Source: Diospyros lotus (Eukaryota; Streptophyta; Magnoliopsida; Ericales; Ebenaceae). From it: a stretch of 64,000 nucleotides of DNA. Shown here piece by piece: positions 46,406 through 57,023 of the stretch. The number at the start of each line of letters is the position of its first letter. Within the stretch, counting starts at the first letter, position 1. Under the pieces are notes generated by a model. The model had not been told where the DNA came from and did no database searches. It was given only the letters and a program-made list of their open reading frames with translations. Where the stretch lies: positions 27,294,753-27,358,752 of the forward strand of contig NC_068349.1 of NCBI RefSeq assembly GCF_014633365.1, in the 5' to 3' direction. Both the position numbers and the translations under genes were made by a program.

Positions 46406-49400
46406 TGATAGAAAAGTTAACTTAAGAGGGGGGTGAATTAATCTATTTCACCCTTTGCAAAATAAAACTTGAGTAAATCTAAATGTAAGAATAGTGTTGC
46501 AAATAAAAACGGAAAGCAGAAACGCGTGATGTAAAGTGGTTCAGCCTCAACTGCCTAGTCCACTACCTTGATCCAAGACCAAGGGTTTATTAGTGTATGC
46601 CCTACAGTTTAAGAGTTAAGTTGTACTTGATACATTAAGATATGGTATATTTGTTGAGTAATATATCTAGTTGTTTCATGTTCATGTTATTTATTGGCAA
46701 GCTCTATCTTTTGTATTTATTTGTTTATTTATCAATTACTTAAATAAAATATGCCTAAAGACAAATTCCCTAGGTTTACTTTATGTAGAAAGGAATTGAG
46801 ACGTGACTTCAATTGTAAGGTTCTTGATACACCTAAAAGTATAACTTTAAACTTGTCATTAGTCAAAAGTGTCATTGAGATGGGACATCAATGACACAAA
46901 GAGACTGGTGTGTGCTATGTCATTACCTTTGGGAAAGGTAGTAGTTGATCTTACAGACTACGAGTATGGGATACCTAAGCTAGCACACAGGTGCTTGTTA
47001 GTGAGTATAATTTCATTGGATTGTGACCAGATCAAAAGAATTCCTTATGGATCTTGCAAGAGTATCTAAGGAAAACTCTAGTAGCGGTTGTGCAAGTGAT
47101 CCTCTGACTTGAGGTCACCACTGTGTCTTGCATGTGGATTCATATACTTTAACACTGTTAAGGAAGCATCTCAATTAGGGGTGTGAGTACGACAATGATT
47201 GGGTATGCCATAAAGCATGTGAAGGCTGTGTGTGAGCCAAAACAGGATTTATCGACCCCCAATTTGGGGAGATAGGCCCTTTGAGGAAATATAGCTTGAA
47301 GTCTATGGTCATAACAGGATTGAGATCCTATGAAACTATACTTTAAGGGAACCAAAGAAATATTATAATTAGGTACTGAATAAGGATTGACACACAATCC
47401 ATGTCTCCGCTTGATTGAAACACTTTAAATCGATGAAAGGATTAAATTACATGAGAAGACCATTACTGAAAGGCAGTGATCATAAATTAATCCTTTTACC
47501 AATTGGGGGCCATGATGGGTTGCTAGACTCTGCTCATGGTCTATGGCTTTATTCGATAAAGTCATGGCCAACATATGTAGAAGCTTAATGGGTCACACGC
47601 AATAAGGATTTGCAATTACAAGGTAATGGCAAGCTTAATTAGGATTGGAGAATCCTAATGAGGAGCTAGAGTTCTTAACATTAATAGTTAATATTTTAGA
47701 ACTTATAGTAAATAAGTCTCTTAATTAAGTTTGTCATAATTCACCTGAAACCCTAGTTGGACTAGGCTACCCAAATCAAGGGCTTGGTGGATTATTACTT
47801 AATTAATATATGGGCTTATTTATGAAACTAACCTAAGGACATTGGGTGTATTAAGGAGCTTAATGGGCTCTTTTAAAGTGTTTAAAACTAAGGCCCAATG
47901 GGTTGTTTTAAAGTGTTTAAAACATAAAGCCCAAGAATGAGAATAAAAGGGAAAACTCAATCCTATGTTTTAAAGAATTTAAAACATGGACTTAAAATAC
48001 CATGCGGCCCAAACATCAATTAGGGTTTTGTGCCTAAGGGTTATAAATAGACCTTATGTGGTTCCTTTTGTAACAAACCGTGTGCCTTTTTTAGCCATTA
48101 ATGTCATTTGGCGTGCATGAGAGAAAGCTCCCATGCCACCCTCTTGAGCTAACACTCTTTCATCCTTAGGAAAGCCGCCCCTAGCAAGTTCTTGGATTCC
48201 AAGCTCGTGTGGATACCATTAAAGGTCGGGCACTTGAACTGCTTCGTGATCACTGCTTTTTGGGATTTGATCTTCACGTTAAGAGGTAATCCTTTGTCAT
48301 TCTTCCATAATATATTCCTTGGAGGGATCCTAAAGGTATTTATGATTAAATTTTTTTATTTTTTCACTGTGTTATGATCCGTAAATCCCTTTAGTTGTAT
48401 CAGAGCCAACTCCATAGGAAATAGGTTCGGTTTGTTTATTTGATTAAATTTATGATGAGTTCTAATTGGGTCTTGGGCAAATCCATGATTTTAATGAGAT
48501 TGAAATCTAGGTTTTATGATTTTAATGAGATTAAAATCATGTATTTTATGATCCATAATTTTAATGAGATTAAAATCGATATTTTTGAGGAATAATTAAT
48601 CTATGAAGTGTTCATAGGGGAAAATAATTGATTTGATCAATTAAAAGTTGAAAAAATGGATTCAAGGGGTCAAGTTTGGTTGTTCAAAAGTCAAACGGGC
48701 CATTCCGACCAAGAATGGAGTGAAAACGGGGTTGATGACGCACTAAGAGCGCTCAGCTGCATAGCCATCCGTTGTGTTATGATCCGTATATCCCTTAAGG
48801 ATTTTCAACCACACTCGCTGGTGTATTCCATTCACTTGTAGTTTTAATAGGCTCACTACGAACCTTTTACACTTGGCTTTTTATAAAGGGCTCAGCCACA
48901 ACCACAACCTTTTCACAAGACAAGGTTTAATCTTTACACAATGGCTTTTCAAATAGGCTAAGCTAGAACCATTACCTTTTAAAGGATAAGACGTAACCCT
49001 TAACAAATTGACAATAGATTTGTGATGAACAATTCAAGAGAAGGATGAATGAAATGGTACACATAAAAGCTCTTCTCTTGAATGAGAGAGTTACAAGATT
49101 TTAAATGAAGCTCACTCTCAAATAATTTCTCACAGAAAGATATTAGAATGAATAGTTCATGAGAAGTAGTATTGGAGAATAGAATAGAGATCGTGAAGTT
49201 CGCTTAGAGTATTAGAATACGTATGTAGCCCTATTATTTTGTTTCAAGCGGCTCCTTACTCTATTTATAGATTTCCTACACTTAAAGTTAGCTGACATGA
49301 CAAATTTCAAAATGAATGTTCCATTTTGTCTCACAACTACCACTTTTTGTTTCTAATAGCATTTAATAACAATTAATAATTCATACGAGAAAGCCCATGT

Positions 49401-50455
49401 CTGAGAAGCATTTAATGATCTGAAAAATAGAAATTGTCAAGCATTGAATGCGTCTAACGGCTATAAATTTCAAAATCCAGATGACACTTACTCGACTGGT
49501 GATAAAGATACTCGACTAATGAAATGCACACCAATCAATTGTATAAAACATGTAATCGATTATGTAGAGTCTACTCGAGTATGACCAAGCAACACTCGAT
49601 TAACATATAAGCCATATAAAGCGCATATAACATACTCGACTAACAAGCTAGACTTACTAGACTAATGAAAACATATAGTCGAGTATAAATACTCTATAAT
49701 CAATTAATCTTGAAGCACAGAAGCATAGCCACAATTAGTCTAAGCATTACTCAACTATCTTAGAAAATATACTCGACTAAATTTAAAAGATACAGAGAGC
49801 ATGCATAACTCACTTGACTGATAAATCCTTAATAGTCGATTGAAATTTAGCTTCATAAAGCATATTCAACTATCTTAAAAAATATATACTTGAATAATTT
49901 TATATATAAGAAAAATATATGTACAAAGATTTTCACCAACAAATACTCGATTAACTCAAGTACATTAGTCGATTTATAATATATGCTTTACCTTGTTCAA
50001 TAAATGCTCAAACCTTGATGCTCTCGAAGATATATGGATAATCTCAAGGCATACTTCGAGTATAAGAAGGATTTTCTCATGATTATGAGAACTACGAAAA
50101 TCGATTAAAATTTTTAGAAGAATATATTTGTATAGCACACACTCAAGTTGGAACTTTTGCCACAATTGCTTTAATCACTTCAGTACTCGGTGAAGACAAC
50201 ATTGAGCAATATTTTTGAGAGGGGTTTTATACTTAACCGATTAAAAAAAAATCTTTTCTTAAAGGCTTGTCTTTGCTCGATTGATATAGGAACATACTTT
50301 ATCATTTGGAAATATATAGGTATATCAGCATGAATTTTCCAATTTAAAATCATTTATAGAAAAATGTTTTGGAAATCATCAATGAACCAAATTTATTGAA
50401 AAGTAGATTTTCCAAAATTATTTTCTCCATAAATCAAAACACAAATTTCTCAATA
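46406..50455 (-). mobile_element. Second SIRE-like copia solo LTR, TSD GTTAG
   Basis: It begins TGATAGAAAAGTTAAC followed by AAGAGGGGGGTGAATTAATC, the same G-run motif as in the LTR at 10398-34509, and ends ACAAATTTCTCAATA (an original CA end changed to TA). GTTAG is repeated exactly at 46401-46405 and 50456-50460. Without the copia insertion at 46586-48796 it is about 1.8 kb. The right half is rich in ACTCGACTAA-type short repeats (49490-49990). Confidence 0.8.
46586..48796 (+). mobile_element. Copia-like LTR plus primer site and leader, truncated
   Basis: A unit starting TTTATTAGTGTATGCCC splits the SIRE-like LTR: joining the two sides gives CCAAGACCAAGGATTTTCAACC. Flanks are AAGGG (46581-46585) and AAGGA (48797-48801). 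At about 48365-48390 an LTR end (TTATGATCCGTAAATCCC) is followed by GTTGTATCAGAGCC, a tRNA-Met primer binding site. A second end, TTATGATCCGTATATCCC, closes the insertion at 48796. So it is one full LTR, a leader of about 300 bp with four copies of an AATTTTAATGAGATTAAAATC-like motif, and a short 3' LTR remnant. Coding sequence is gone. Confidence 0.65.
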
Positions 50456-50460
50456 GTTAG

Positions 50461-50745
50461 CTATATGGATATATAGATATGGGAGACCACTAAGAGTTAG
50501 GGGGGCATGCCATTAAGAGTTAACGGGGCCTTAATTCCATTAAGAGTTAGTGGAAAGGCTACTAAGAGCTAATTGTGAGGCCAAAGTGCAATATGACGAA
50601 GCTAAAGCGTTGCTGGAAAAAATTGATCGGCTGGTGCATGGAGCAATCAATCGAGCTCATGCTATTGGCTGGTATAGGGAGTGGTTGATCGATCCAAGCA
50701 ATCAACTATGAAGCACGAAAACAACTAAGAGACGTCGTTTCGACA
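50461..50745 (+). mobile_element. Type-B LTR copy B3, fourth piece
   Basis: CACTAAGAGTTAGG, CCATTAAGAGTTAACGGGGC and GAGTTAGTGGAAAGGC are the repeated type-B motifs, as at 44340-44480. Following text with TCGATCGAGC- and GATCGATC-like words resembles 44540-44650. Confidence 0.7.
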
Positions 50746-50995
50746 TTTCCAAACCGTTTCCTATTTCAAAAATGGGAAAAACGGCCCAAAACATTTTTCA
50801 GGCTGTTTGTGTAATCTTCAGAAAATTATGGGTCGTTTCAGCATTTTACAAAATTTGCTGGAAATGCGTTTCCAACCTGAAACGCATTTTCACCGCTGCC
50901 GCTTGAAGAAGCCCTAAACTCCTTCATTTTTCCCTCTCTTCTTCTTTTTCTTCTTCTTCTTCTTCCAATTCGATCGCCCTCGCCGCCATCTTCTT
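50746..50995 (+). other. Unidentified segment, left part
   Basis: It begins GAGACGTCGTTTCGACATTT and holds several GTTTCC/GAAACG words, then a CTTCTT-rich run ending GCCGCCATCTTCTT. It continues at 55598 after the gypsy element at 50996-55597. Its first 15 bp partly match, in inverse order, text near 56455-56475 (GGAAACGTCTCC), so it may be a DNA transposon, but no target duplication is evident. Confidence 0.35.
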
Positions 50996-51799
50996 TGATG
51001 TGAACCCCACGAAGGAAGGTGAGACCCAACGATCAAAAATGGTTCCTTTGCCAAGGATCGTTCTAAAACAGATTCGTAATAAAGAAAACAAAGGACCTTG
51101 ACCCGTTATCTATGAAGAGATAAGAACCAAAGGTATAAGAAGATAGGGTTGACGCCACACTCAAGATAGATGAGAAGAGTTGTGAGTGATAAGTCAAGGA
51201 TGAACGCCACAAGATGAAATCTTGATAAGTTCAAAAGTAGTTCGTTGAAGAACCAAAGAGAAAACTCTCACTAATAATATTATTCAAAAACTAAATTCCT
51301 CTCGAGTTACATTAGCTTATATAGCCGATCACCAATCCTAAACTAGAAGGAAATAAATCAAATCCTAGGCCTATTAGGAATTGATTACAAGAAAGAAATA
51401 ACATAATCTGATAATAAAGAAATAAGAATTATCTAAAATAGAAAAGATTTAAAAACAAAGTAGGAAATAAGGGAACTGGTCAAATATTCAACCATTCCTT
51501 TTTATGTGCCTGGATCTTATCAATAAATCATCCCCCGAATCTTGCAATCTTGTCAATCAATTAACCAATCAATCAATCAACTTCAAATCTTGCAATCTTG
51601 TCAATCAATCAATCAACCCCAAATCTTGCAATCTTGTCAATCAATCAACCCCAAATCTTGCAATCTTGTAAATCTTCTCAATCATTCAATCTATCAACCC
51701 CAAATCTTGTTATTGGGCCTCCATAAATGCTCAATAGATATTGGGCCTCCATTAATGCTCAACAGATCTTGTGAGGCTTTAGCATCCTAATTCACATCA
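50996..51799 (-). repeat. 3' LTR of the deleted gypsy element
   Basis: The 804-bp LTR ends with an array of short units around AATCTTGCAATCTTGTCAAT (51535-51680), with one more unit than its partner. The last codons of the polyprotein (GNDVN and the stop at 51787-51789) overlap its first bases on the minus strand. Confidence 0.9.
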
Positions 51800-54054
51800 T
51801 TCCCCCTCTCTTGAGAAAGATTTGTCCTCAAATCATCACCTACATGAAAAGAAGAGAAATCAGCAACATTAAAGGTTGCACTTGTAGTATACTCACCCGG
51901 AAGGTCGAACTTGTAGATCATTTCAAGCACTTGAAATGGATCGTCTCCCCTTGAAAGTTGTTTTGAACGCCTTTGAACGGAAAATCGTTCCTTCCTTATG
52001 TGCCACCAAACCCAATCACCAAGATCAAATACAACTTTCTTGAAACCATTGGGTATCTTTTCAGGGAACACATCATCAAATTTCTGCAAAAAAGAAACAA
52101 CAACACTAGGCAAAGAGGGGTTAAGGTCAGTAGTACTAAAACAAACCTGTTTGTACGAAAGTACAATCATAGGCTGATTTAGAAACAAAGCCTTTTTGAA
52201 TTCACTCTCTCTTACATAATAGTTCACTTGTTTTCTCTCTTTTCTTTCCTTACTAACCGAAACTCCTTTTCCTTTTTTGCTCTCCTTTGCTTTCTGTTTG
52301 GTCTCAATTTCTCTTACTTTTGAACTCTCACTCTCCTTTTTGATCATCTCGGTTTCTCTTACTCTTGAACTCTCACTCTCATTTTTCTTATCACTCTCTT
52401 TTTTTAACCTCACTTGATCTTCATACACTTGTCTTGGGGATAGGGGTACAAGAGTAATTGATTTTTCATTAAGTACAAAGGAGAATCTATTGGTATAACC
52501 TTCGTGAATTGCACACCTATCAAACTGCCATGGTCGCCCCAAAAGAATATGGCCAGCATGCATTGGCACCACATCACACAAAACTTCATCTGTATAGTTC
52601 CCAATGGAGAATGAAACAAACACTTGTTTAGTTACTTTAAATTCTCCACAATCATTCATCCATTGTAACTTATACGGCTAATGATGCTTCAAAGTCATCA
52701 AATTCAATTTTTCAACCAAGTTACTACTAGCCACATTAATACAGCTCCCCCCATCAATAATCATGCTGCATACCTTATCGTTGACATGGCATCTAGTATG
52801 AAAAATGTTCTCACGTTGCTCTTTCGCCTCCGTTTTGACTTGCACACTAAGGGCTCTCCTTGCCACCAAGAGCTCCCCATCAACCGGGTACTCAATGCCA
52901 CTTGCATCCTCTAAAGGTGGCATGGACTCATTATCAGACTTATTATCAATCTCATCTTCAGTCTCAATATCACCATCATCTTTCAAAATCATCACTCTTT
53001 TGTTTGGGCATTGAGATGCAATATGGCATGTTCCTAAACACTTAAAGCATTTGATATCTCTATTTCTAGGAGGTAGAGTATCAGATTTTACCTTATTTGG
53101 TGCTCCTCCATCTTTGTTATTTTTGAAGGTTTCAACATTAGGCCTTTCATCCTTTCCACTCCAATTCGATTCCCATGTTGAAGAAGAACCTGAATTTTGC
53201 CCAATTCGTGTGAACCCCTTTCTCTTCAATTGTCGCTCCACTTTAATGGCCATGTGTACCATGTCATCTAACTCAAGGTAATGTTGTAATTCTACCACAT
53301 CTGCAATATCACGGTTCAATCCAACTAGGAACCTGGCCATGGTAGTTTCTCGGTCCTCCTCCACATTGGCTCGAATCATGGCTATTTCCATCTCCTTGTG
53401 GTAGTCCTCAACACTTTTGGAACCTTGAGTAAGGCATTGCAACTTCTGAAATAAGTCCCTATAGTAGTGACTTGGAATGAATCGCCTCCTCATAATAGCC
53501 TTCATTTCTTCCCATGTCTCAATGGGCCTTTCACGATTCCGTCTCCTGCTCAAAATAAATTGATCCCACAAAATAATAGCATAATTGGTAAATTCGATGG
53601 TGGCCAATTTTACCTTTTTCAATTTAGAGTACTTGTGATAAGCAAACACCATTTCAACCTTCGTCTCCCACTCCAAATAAACTTCTGGATCGTTTTTGCC
53701 TTGGAAAGATGGAATTTTCATCTTAATGTTGTCCAAGTTATTATCAATCCTTTCTCCATGTCTAACTCCTCTATTCCCACGCCTAATTCGGCCTACACTT
53801 ACATTAGAGGCACGATCATCATCATCTAGGTCATTCCCATAGTCATCTTCATAATCATACCTATGTGGATGCCTCTCTCTTCATTGCACAGTAGGAGCTC
53901 TAGGTGGCTGCCCCCTTTGTGAACTAGATTCAACTTTATCTATTTTCTCATTTATCTCATCAAAACTCAACTCCATTCGTTCAAATTTTTGCTCTAAGAA
54001 CTGAAAGAAAAGTTTGAAATCTATCTTTTCCTGAGCTTCATTCTCTTGAGACAT
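51787..54054 (-). pseudogene. Gag-protease-integrase-tail polyprotein, two in-frame stops
   Basis: One frame runs from MSQENEAQEKIDF (54054) to a stop in the 3' LTR (51787), broken only by a TGA (53881-53883) and a TAG (52678-52680). Order: an N-terminal acidic/helical part; gag domain ([58 protein letters not shown]); zinc knuckle [15 protein letters not shown]; protease with [19 protein letters not shown] (Asp-Gly-Gly where most have Asp-Ser-Gly) and, after the TAG, HILLGRPWQFDRCA; a Lys/Glu/Ser-rich linker; FLQKFDDVFPEKIPNG, the usual lead-in to RT; then directly FKKVVFDLGDWVWWHIRKER, RGDDPFQVLEMI and LPGEYTTSATFNVADFS, the integrase tail. RT, RNase H and the integrase core are lost by one in-frame deletion. 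The frame is otherwise well kept, so the deleted form may itself have been propagated. Confidence 0.9.
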
Positions 54055-54801
54055 GTTTAATACCCTGCAAAACAAAGTTAGGAAACCTCATAAACACTCC
54101 CTCACGTGTTTCCTCTCAAGATTGATAGCACTCACACTCGTGTATTCTCAAACTTGGCTTTTACCCTCTTATGAGCTCACACTATTTTGCCTTTTTCCAC
54201 TCTTTAGCCTCCTCTTTTAGTTCTTTATTGAACTCAAATGAACTCAATCAAAATTTTCCTTGCAACAATCCAAACTCAACCAATCAGCACTAAGAATGAG
54301 AATGGGTTAATTTGCAAAAAAAATAGACAGAATTTAAGAAGCCGAAAGAACAGAGTTATAATAGAAAGATGAATAAGAAAGAGAGGAAAAGGAGATATGA
54401 ATTTGATGCAACTAGGGTTGAACTGCTCTGAATAGATAGAATACACACTTTATGCAATCAAAACTTCAATGACAAGTAACACTTCAACTAATTCAGATTC
54501 AATTGATTTCTGAATTTTCTATACTTTTTTTTTTTAATTTTCAATTTCACACTTTCTTTTTCTTTGCGAAGTTCCAACTTTCCACTTTTTTTTGGGGGGG
54601 GGGGGAATTCCTGACTTCTCACTTTTTTTTATATATATAATGATAAATAAAAAAAACTTGAAAATATCAAGATGAAGAAATAGGCAAAGTTGCAGACTTG
54701 AAAAACAAACAATGGTATTGGAATAAAGAGAGATAATAAACAATGAAAGCAAAAATAAGGATAGTTCAAACCTGATTTAGAGCCAAAGCTCTGATACCAA
54801 A

Positions 54802-55597
54802 TGATGTGAACCCCACGAAAGAAGGTGAGACCCAACGATCAAAAATGGTTCCTTTGCCAAGGATCGTTCTAAAATAGATTCGTAATAAAGAAAACAAAAG
54901 ACCTTGACCCGTTATCTATAAAGAGATAAAAACCAAATGTATAAGAAGGTAGGGTTGACGCCACACTCAAGATATATGAGAAGAGTTGTGAGTGATAAGT
55001 CAAGGATGAACGCCACAAGATGAAATCTTGATAAGTTCAAAAGTAGTTCGTTGAAGAACCAAAGAGAAAACTCTCACTAATAATATTGTTCAAAAAACTA
55101 AATTCCTCTCGAGTTACATTGGCTTATATAGCCGATCACCAATCCTAAACTAGAAGGAAATAAATCAAATCCTAGGCCTATTAGGAATTGATTACAAGAA
55201 GGAAATAACATAATCTGATAATAAAAAAATAAGAATTATCTAAAATAGAAAAGATTTAAAAACAAAGTAGGAAATAAGGGAACTGGTCAAATATTCAACC
55301 ATTCCTTTTTATGTGTCTGGATCTTATCAATCAATCATCCCCTAAATCTTGCAATCTTGTCAATCAATCAACCATTCAATCAATCAACTCCAAATCTTGC
55401 AATCTTGTCAATCAATCAATCAACCCCAAATCTTGCAATCTTGTAAATCTTCTCAATCATTCAATCTATCAACCCCAAATCTTGTTATTGGGCCTCCATT
55501 AATGCTCAAATTAGGCCTCCATGAATGCTCAACAGATATTGGGCCTCCATTAATGCTCAACAGATCTTGTGAGGCTTTAGCAACCTGATTCACATCA
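54802..55597 (-). repeat. 5' LTR of the deleted gypsy element
   Basis: The 796-bp partner of 50996-51799. It has the same AATCTTGCAATCTTGTCAAT array (55345-55445) and one extra short repeat of GCCTCCATTAATGCTCAA-type text. Confidence 0.9.
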
Positions 55598-56480
55598 TGC
55601 TTCCAATTCGATTGCTTTGTCGCTCTCGTCGTCGTCTGGTTCCAAAGCCTCTCATTTCAGTGCTCCTCTTCATCTGCTTCCAGCGCCTCGCTTCGTCGCC
55701 TTCATCGTCGTCTGCTTCGTCGTCCTCATCACCGTCTACTCCGGTGTTCCCTGGATGCTTCCCTCTTGTAAGTAATCTCCCAGCTTCATCTGTAAAATTT
55801 TGTATGTGCTTCCTCAGTCCTGTATAGCTATTGTGTTTTTTATGCTTCTCAACCTGGTGTGCTTTTTATCATGATGTACAGTGTTAAATGCAACGTTGTA
55901 GGTGAGTTTTGTATGTAATGATGTACAGTGAGTTTTTTATCATAATGTTGTATGTAATTTGTATGTTATGATGCAACACTGTAAGTGAGTTTTGTATGTA
56001 ATGATGTACAACGAGTTTTTTTATCACGATGTATGTAATTTGTATGTAATGATGCAACACTGTAAGTGAGTTTTTTATTATGATGTATAGTGTTTACAGA
56101 ATTACAGTGTTGGGGTAATCATGTTCTGTATATTTAAGTGAGTTTTGTATGTAATTTTGATGTATGCAGTTAAGAATTGGACCATTTGTTATATGTTGTG
56201 AATTTTTGTATGTTAAAAATTGGACCAATATTTTTATATGTTAATAGCCTAGCCTTACAGGAGAAATAGAGTACCATTGGTTCTGTATAATGTTTATTTG
56301 AATACATTATGGAAGTTATGTTTATTATTTATATTTGAATATTTTTTTATATTAAAAATTATATTTACAAAAAAATCCCTATATTTTTTAAATTTACAAT
56401 TTATCTCGCATTTTTGTTTCTTACTTTTTTAGAAAAATGTCCTTTTTGCATTTCCATTTCCTATCGGAAACGTCTCCCAT
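55598..56480 (+). other. Unidentified segment, right part
   Basis: It opens with a C/T/G-rich stretch coding Ser-rich text (SSPSSSSASSSSSPSTPVFP) with a possible splice donor (CTTGTAAGT near 55767), then an AT-rich part with a loose tandem repeat of about 105 bp built on GTGAGTTTTGTATGTAATGA (55890-56080). The end (about 56450-56475) mirrors the left end at 50746. It could be a transposon carrying a piece of a host gene or a decayed gene start; I cannot name it. Confidence 0.35.
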
Positions 56481-56874
56481 TTCCATTTTCGTGCAACCTA
56501 GGCGGTCAACAGGTGCTCTCATGCGATCGACTGTTTTCCTCATAAATGCTCAACCATTTTGTCACATCAGAGCATTAATTGCTCTAATGCATGTGATGAT
56601 AAGAGAATGGGGATTGAGGAGGCGTGCACTGGAAGCTCATTCTGTCAAGAAAAACATTGAGAGGGTTTGAGAAGGTCTCTTGGGCCACTCCCTTCTTTGG
56701 TTCTTCTTCTCGGCTTGATGCTTCATTATTTTTTCTTCTTCCATTACTATGAGCTAGCAGCTTTTTCTTACTCCAAGCTGCTTGCTTTGCTTCTTTTTTC
56801 ATCTTCTCCAATTTAGATCTGACTATTGGACAACCATCTTACAATCGATAAAAGAGACACTAAATATCTCTTCA
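56481..56874 (+). mobile_element. Type-B LTR end, probably copy B3
   Basis: This piece starts with GGCGGTCAACAGGTGC-type text like the pre-TATA part of type-B LTRs and ends AATATCTCTTCA, similar to the type-B ends CCCTTCA and CTCATCA. It is too diverged for a firm call. Confidence 0.4.
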
Positions 56875-56879
56875 GGTCA

Positions 56880-57018
56880 CCTTCATTGAGAGGGTCCTAG
56901 CAAGGCTTCGATGGATGGTTCTGAGGTGTCTTACGATAAGGGATCCAGGTTTACCTGGAGGCTTAGCGTCGGATCATCACAAGGAATCCGGGTTAGCACA
57001 AGGGCTTAGTACTGGATT
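56880..57018 (+). repeat. Tat2 tandem-repeat tail, first piece
   Basis: Words such as GGGATCCAGGTTTACC, GGCTTAGCGTCGGATCA and AATCCGGGTTAGCACAAGGG resemble the Tat1 3' tandem repeats (GGGATTCC, GCCAGATCA, GGTCTAGCTTAGGGG). The stretch breaks at ACTAC (57019-57023), the TSD of the type-A LTR, and resumes at 58898. Confidence 0.6.
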
Positions 57019-57023
57019 ACTAC

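Larger units (their letters stand above)
50996..55597 (-). mobile_element. Ty3/gypsy chromovirus-like element with both LTRs but no RT, RNase H or integrase core
   Basis: The 4602-bp element has LTRs of 804 bp (50996-51799) and 796 bp (54802-55597), both TGATGTGAACCCCACG...ATTCACATCA on the plus strand and very similar; their differences are mostly C/T and G/A. On the minus strand the primer binding site TGGTATCAGAGC lies at about 54799-54788, two bases after the 5' LTR, and the purine tract GAGAGGGGGAA ends at 51800. Flanks TTCTT (50991-50995) and TGCTT (55598-55602) match 4 of 5. The interior codes gag, protease and only the integrase tail. Reina/Tekay-type chromoviruses have a C-terminus like this one, ending in a GGND-like word, but the lineage is an inference. 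It must rely on a relative for RT and integrase. Confidence 0.9.

Noticed and set aside
49490..49990. Possible CRISPR-like or regulatory array of ACTCGACTAA words
   Set aside because: Spacing is irregular and the words vary; it is plant LTR DNA, so it is only a loose internal repeat.
51542..51790. Frames rich in CQSINQ repeats at 51542-51790 and 55311-55588
   Set aside because: Translation of the AATCTTGTCAATCAATCAA short tandem repeats in the LTR pair.
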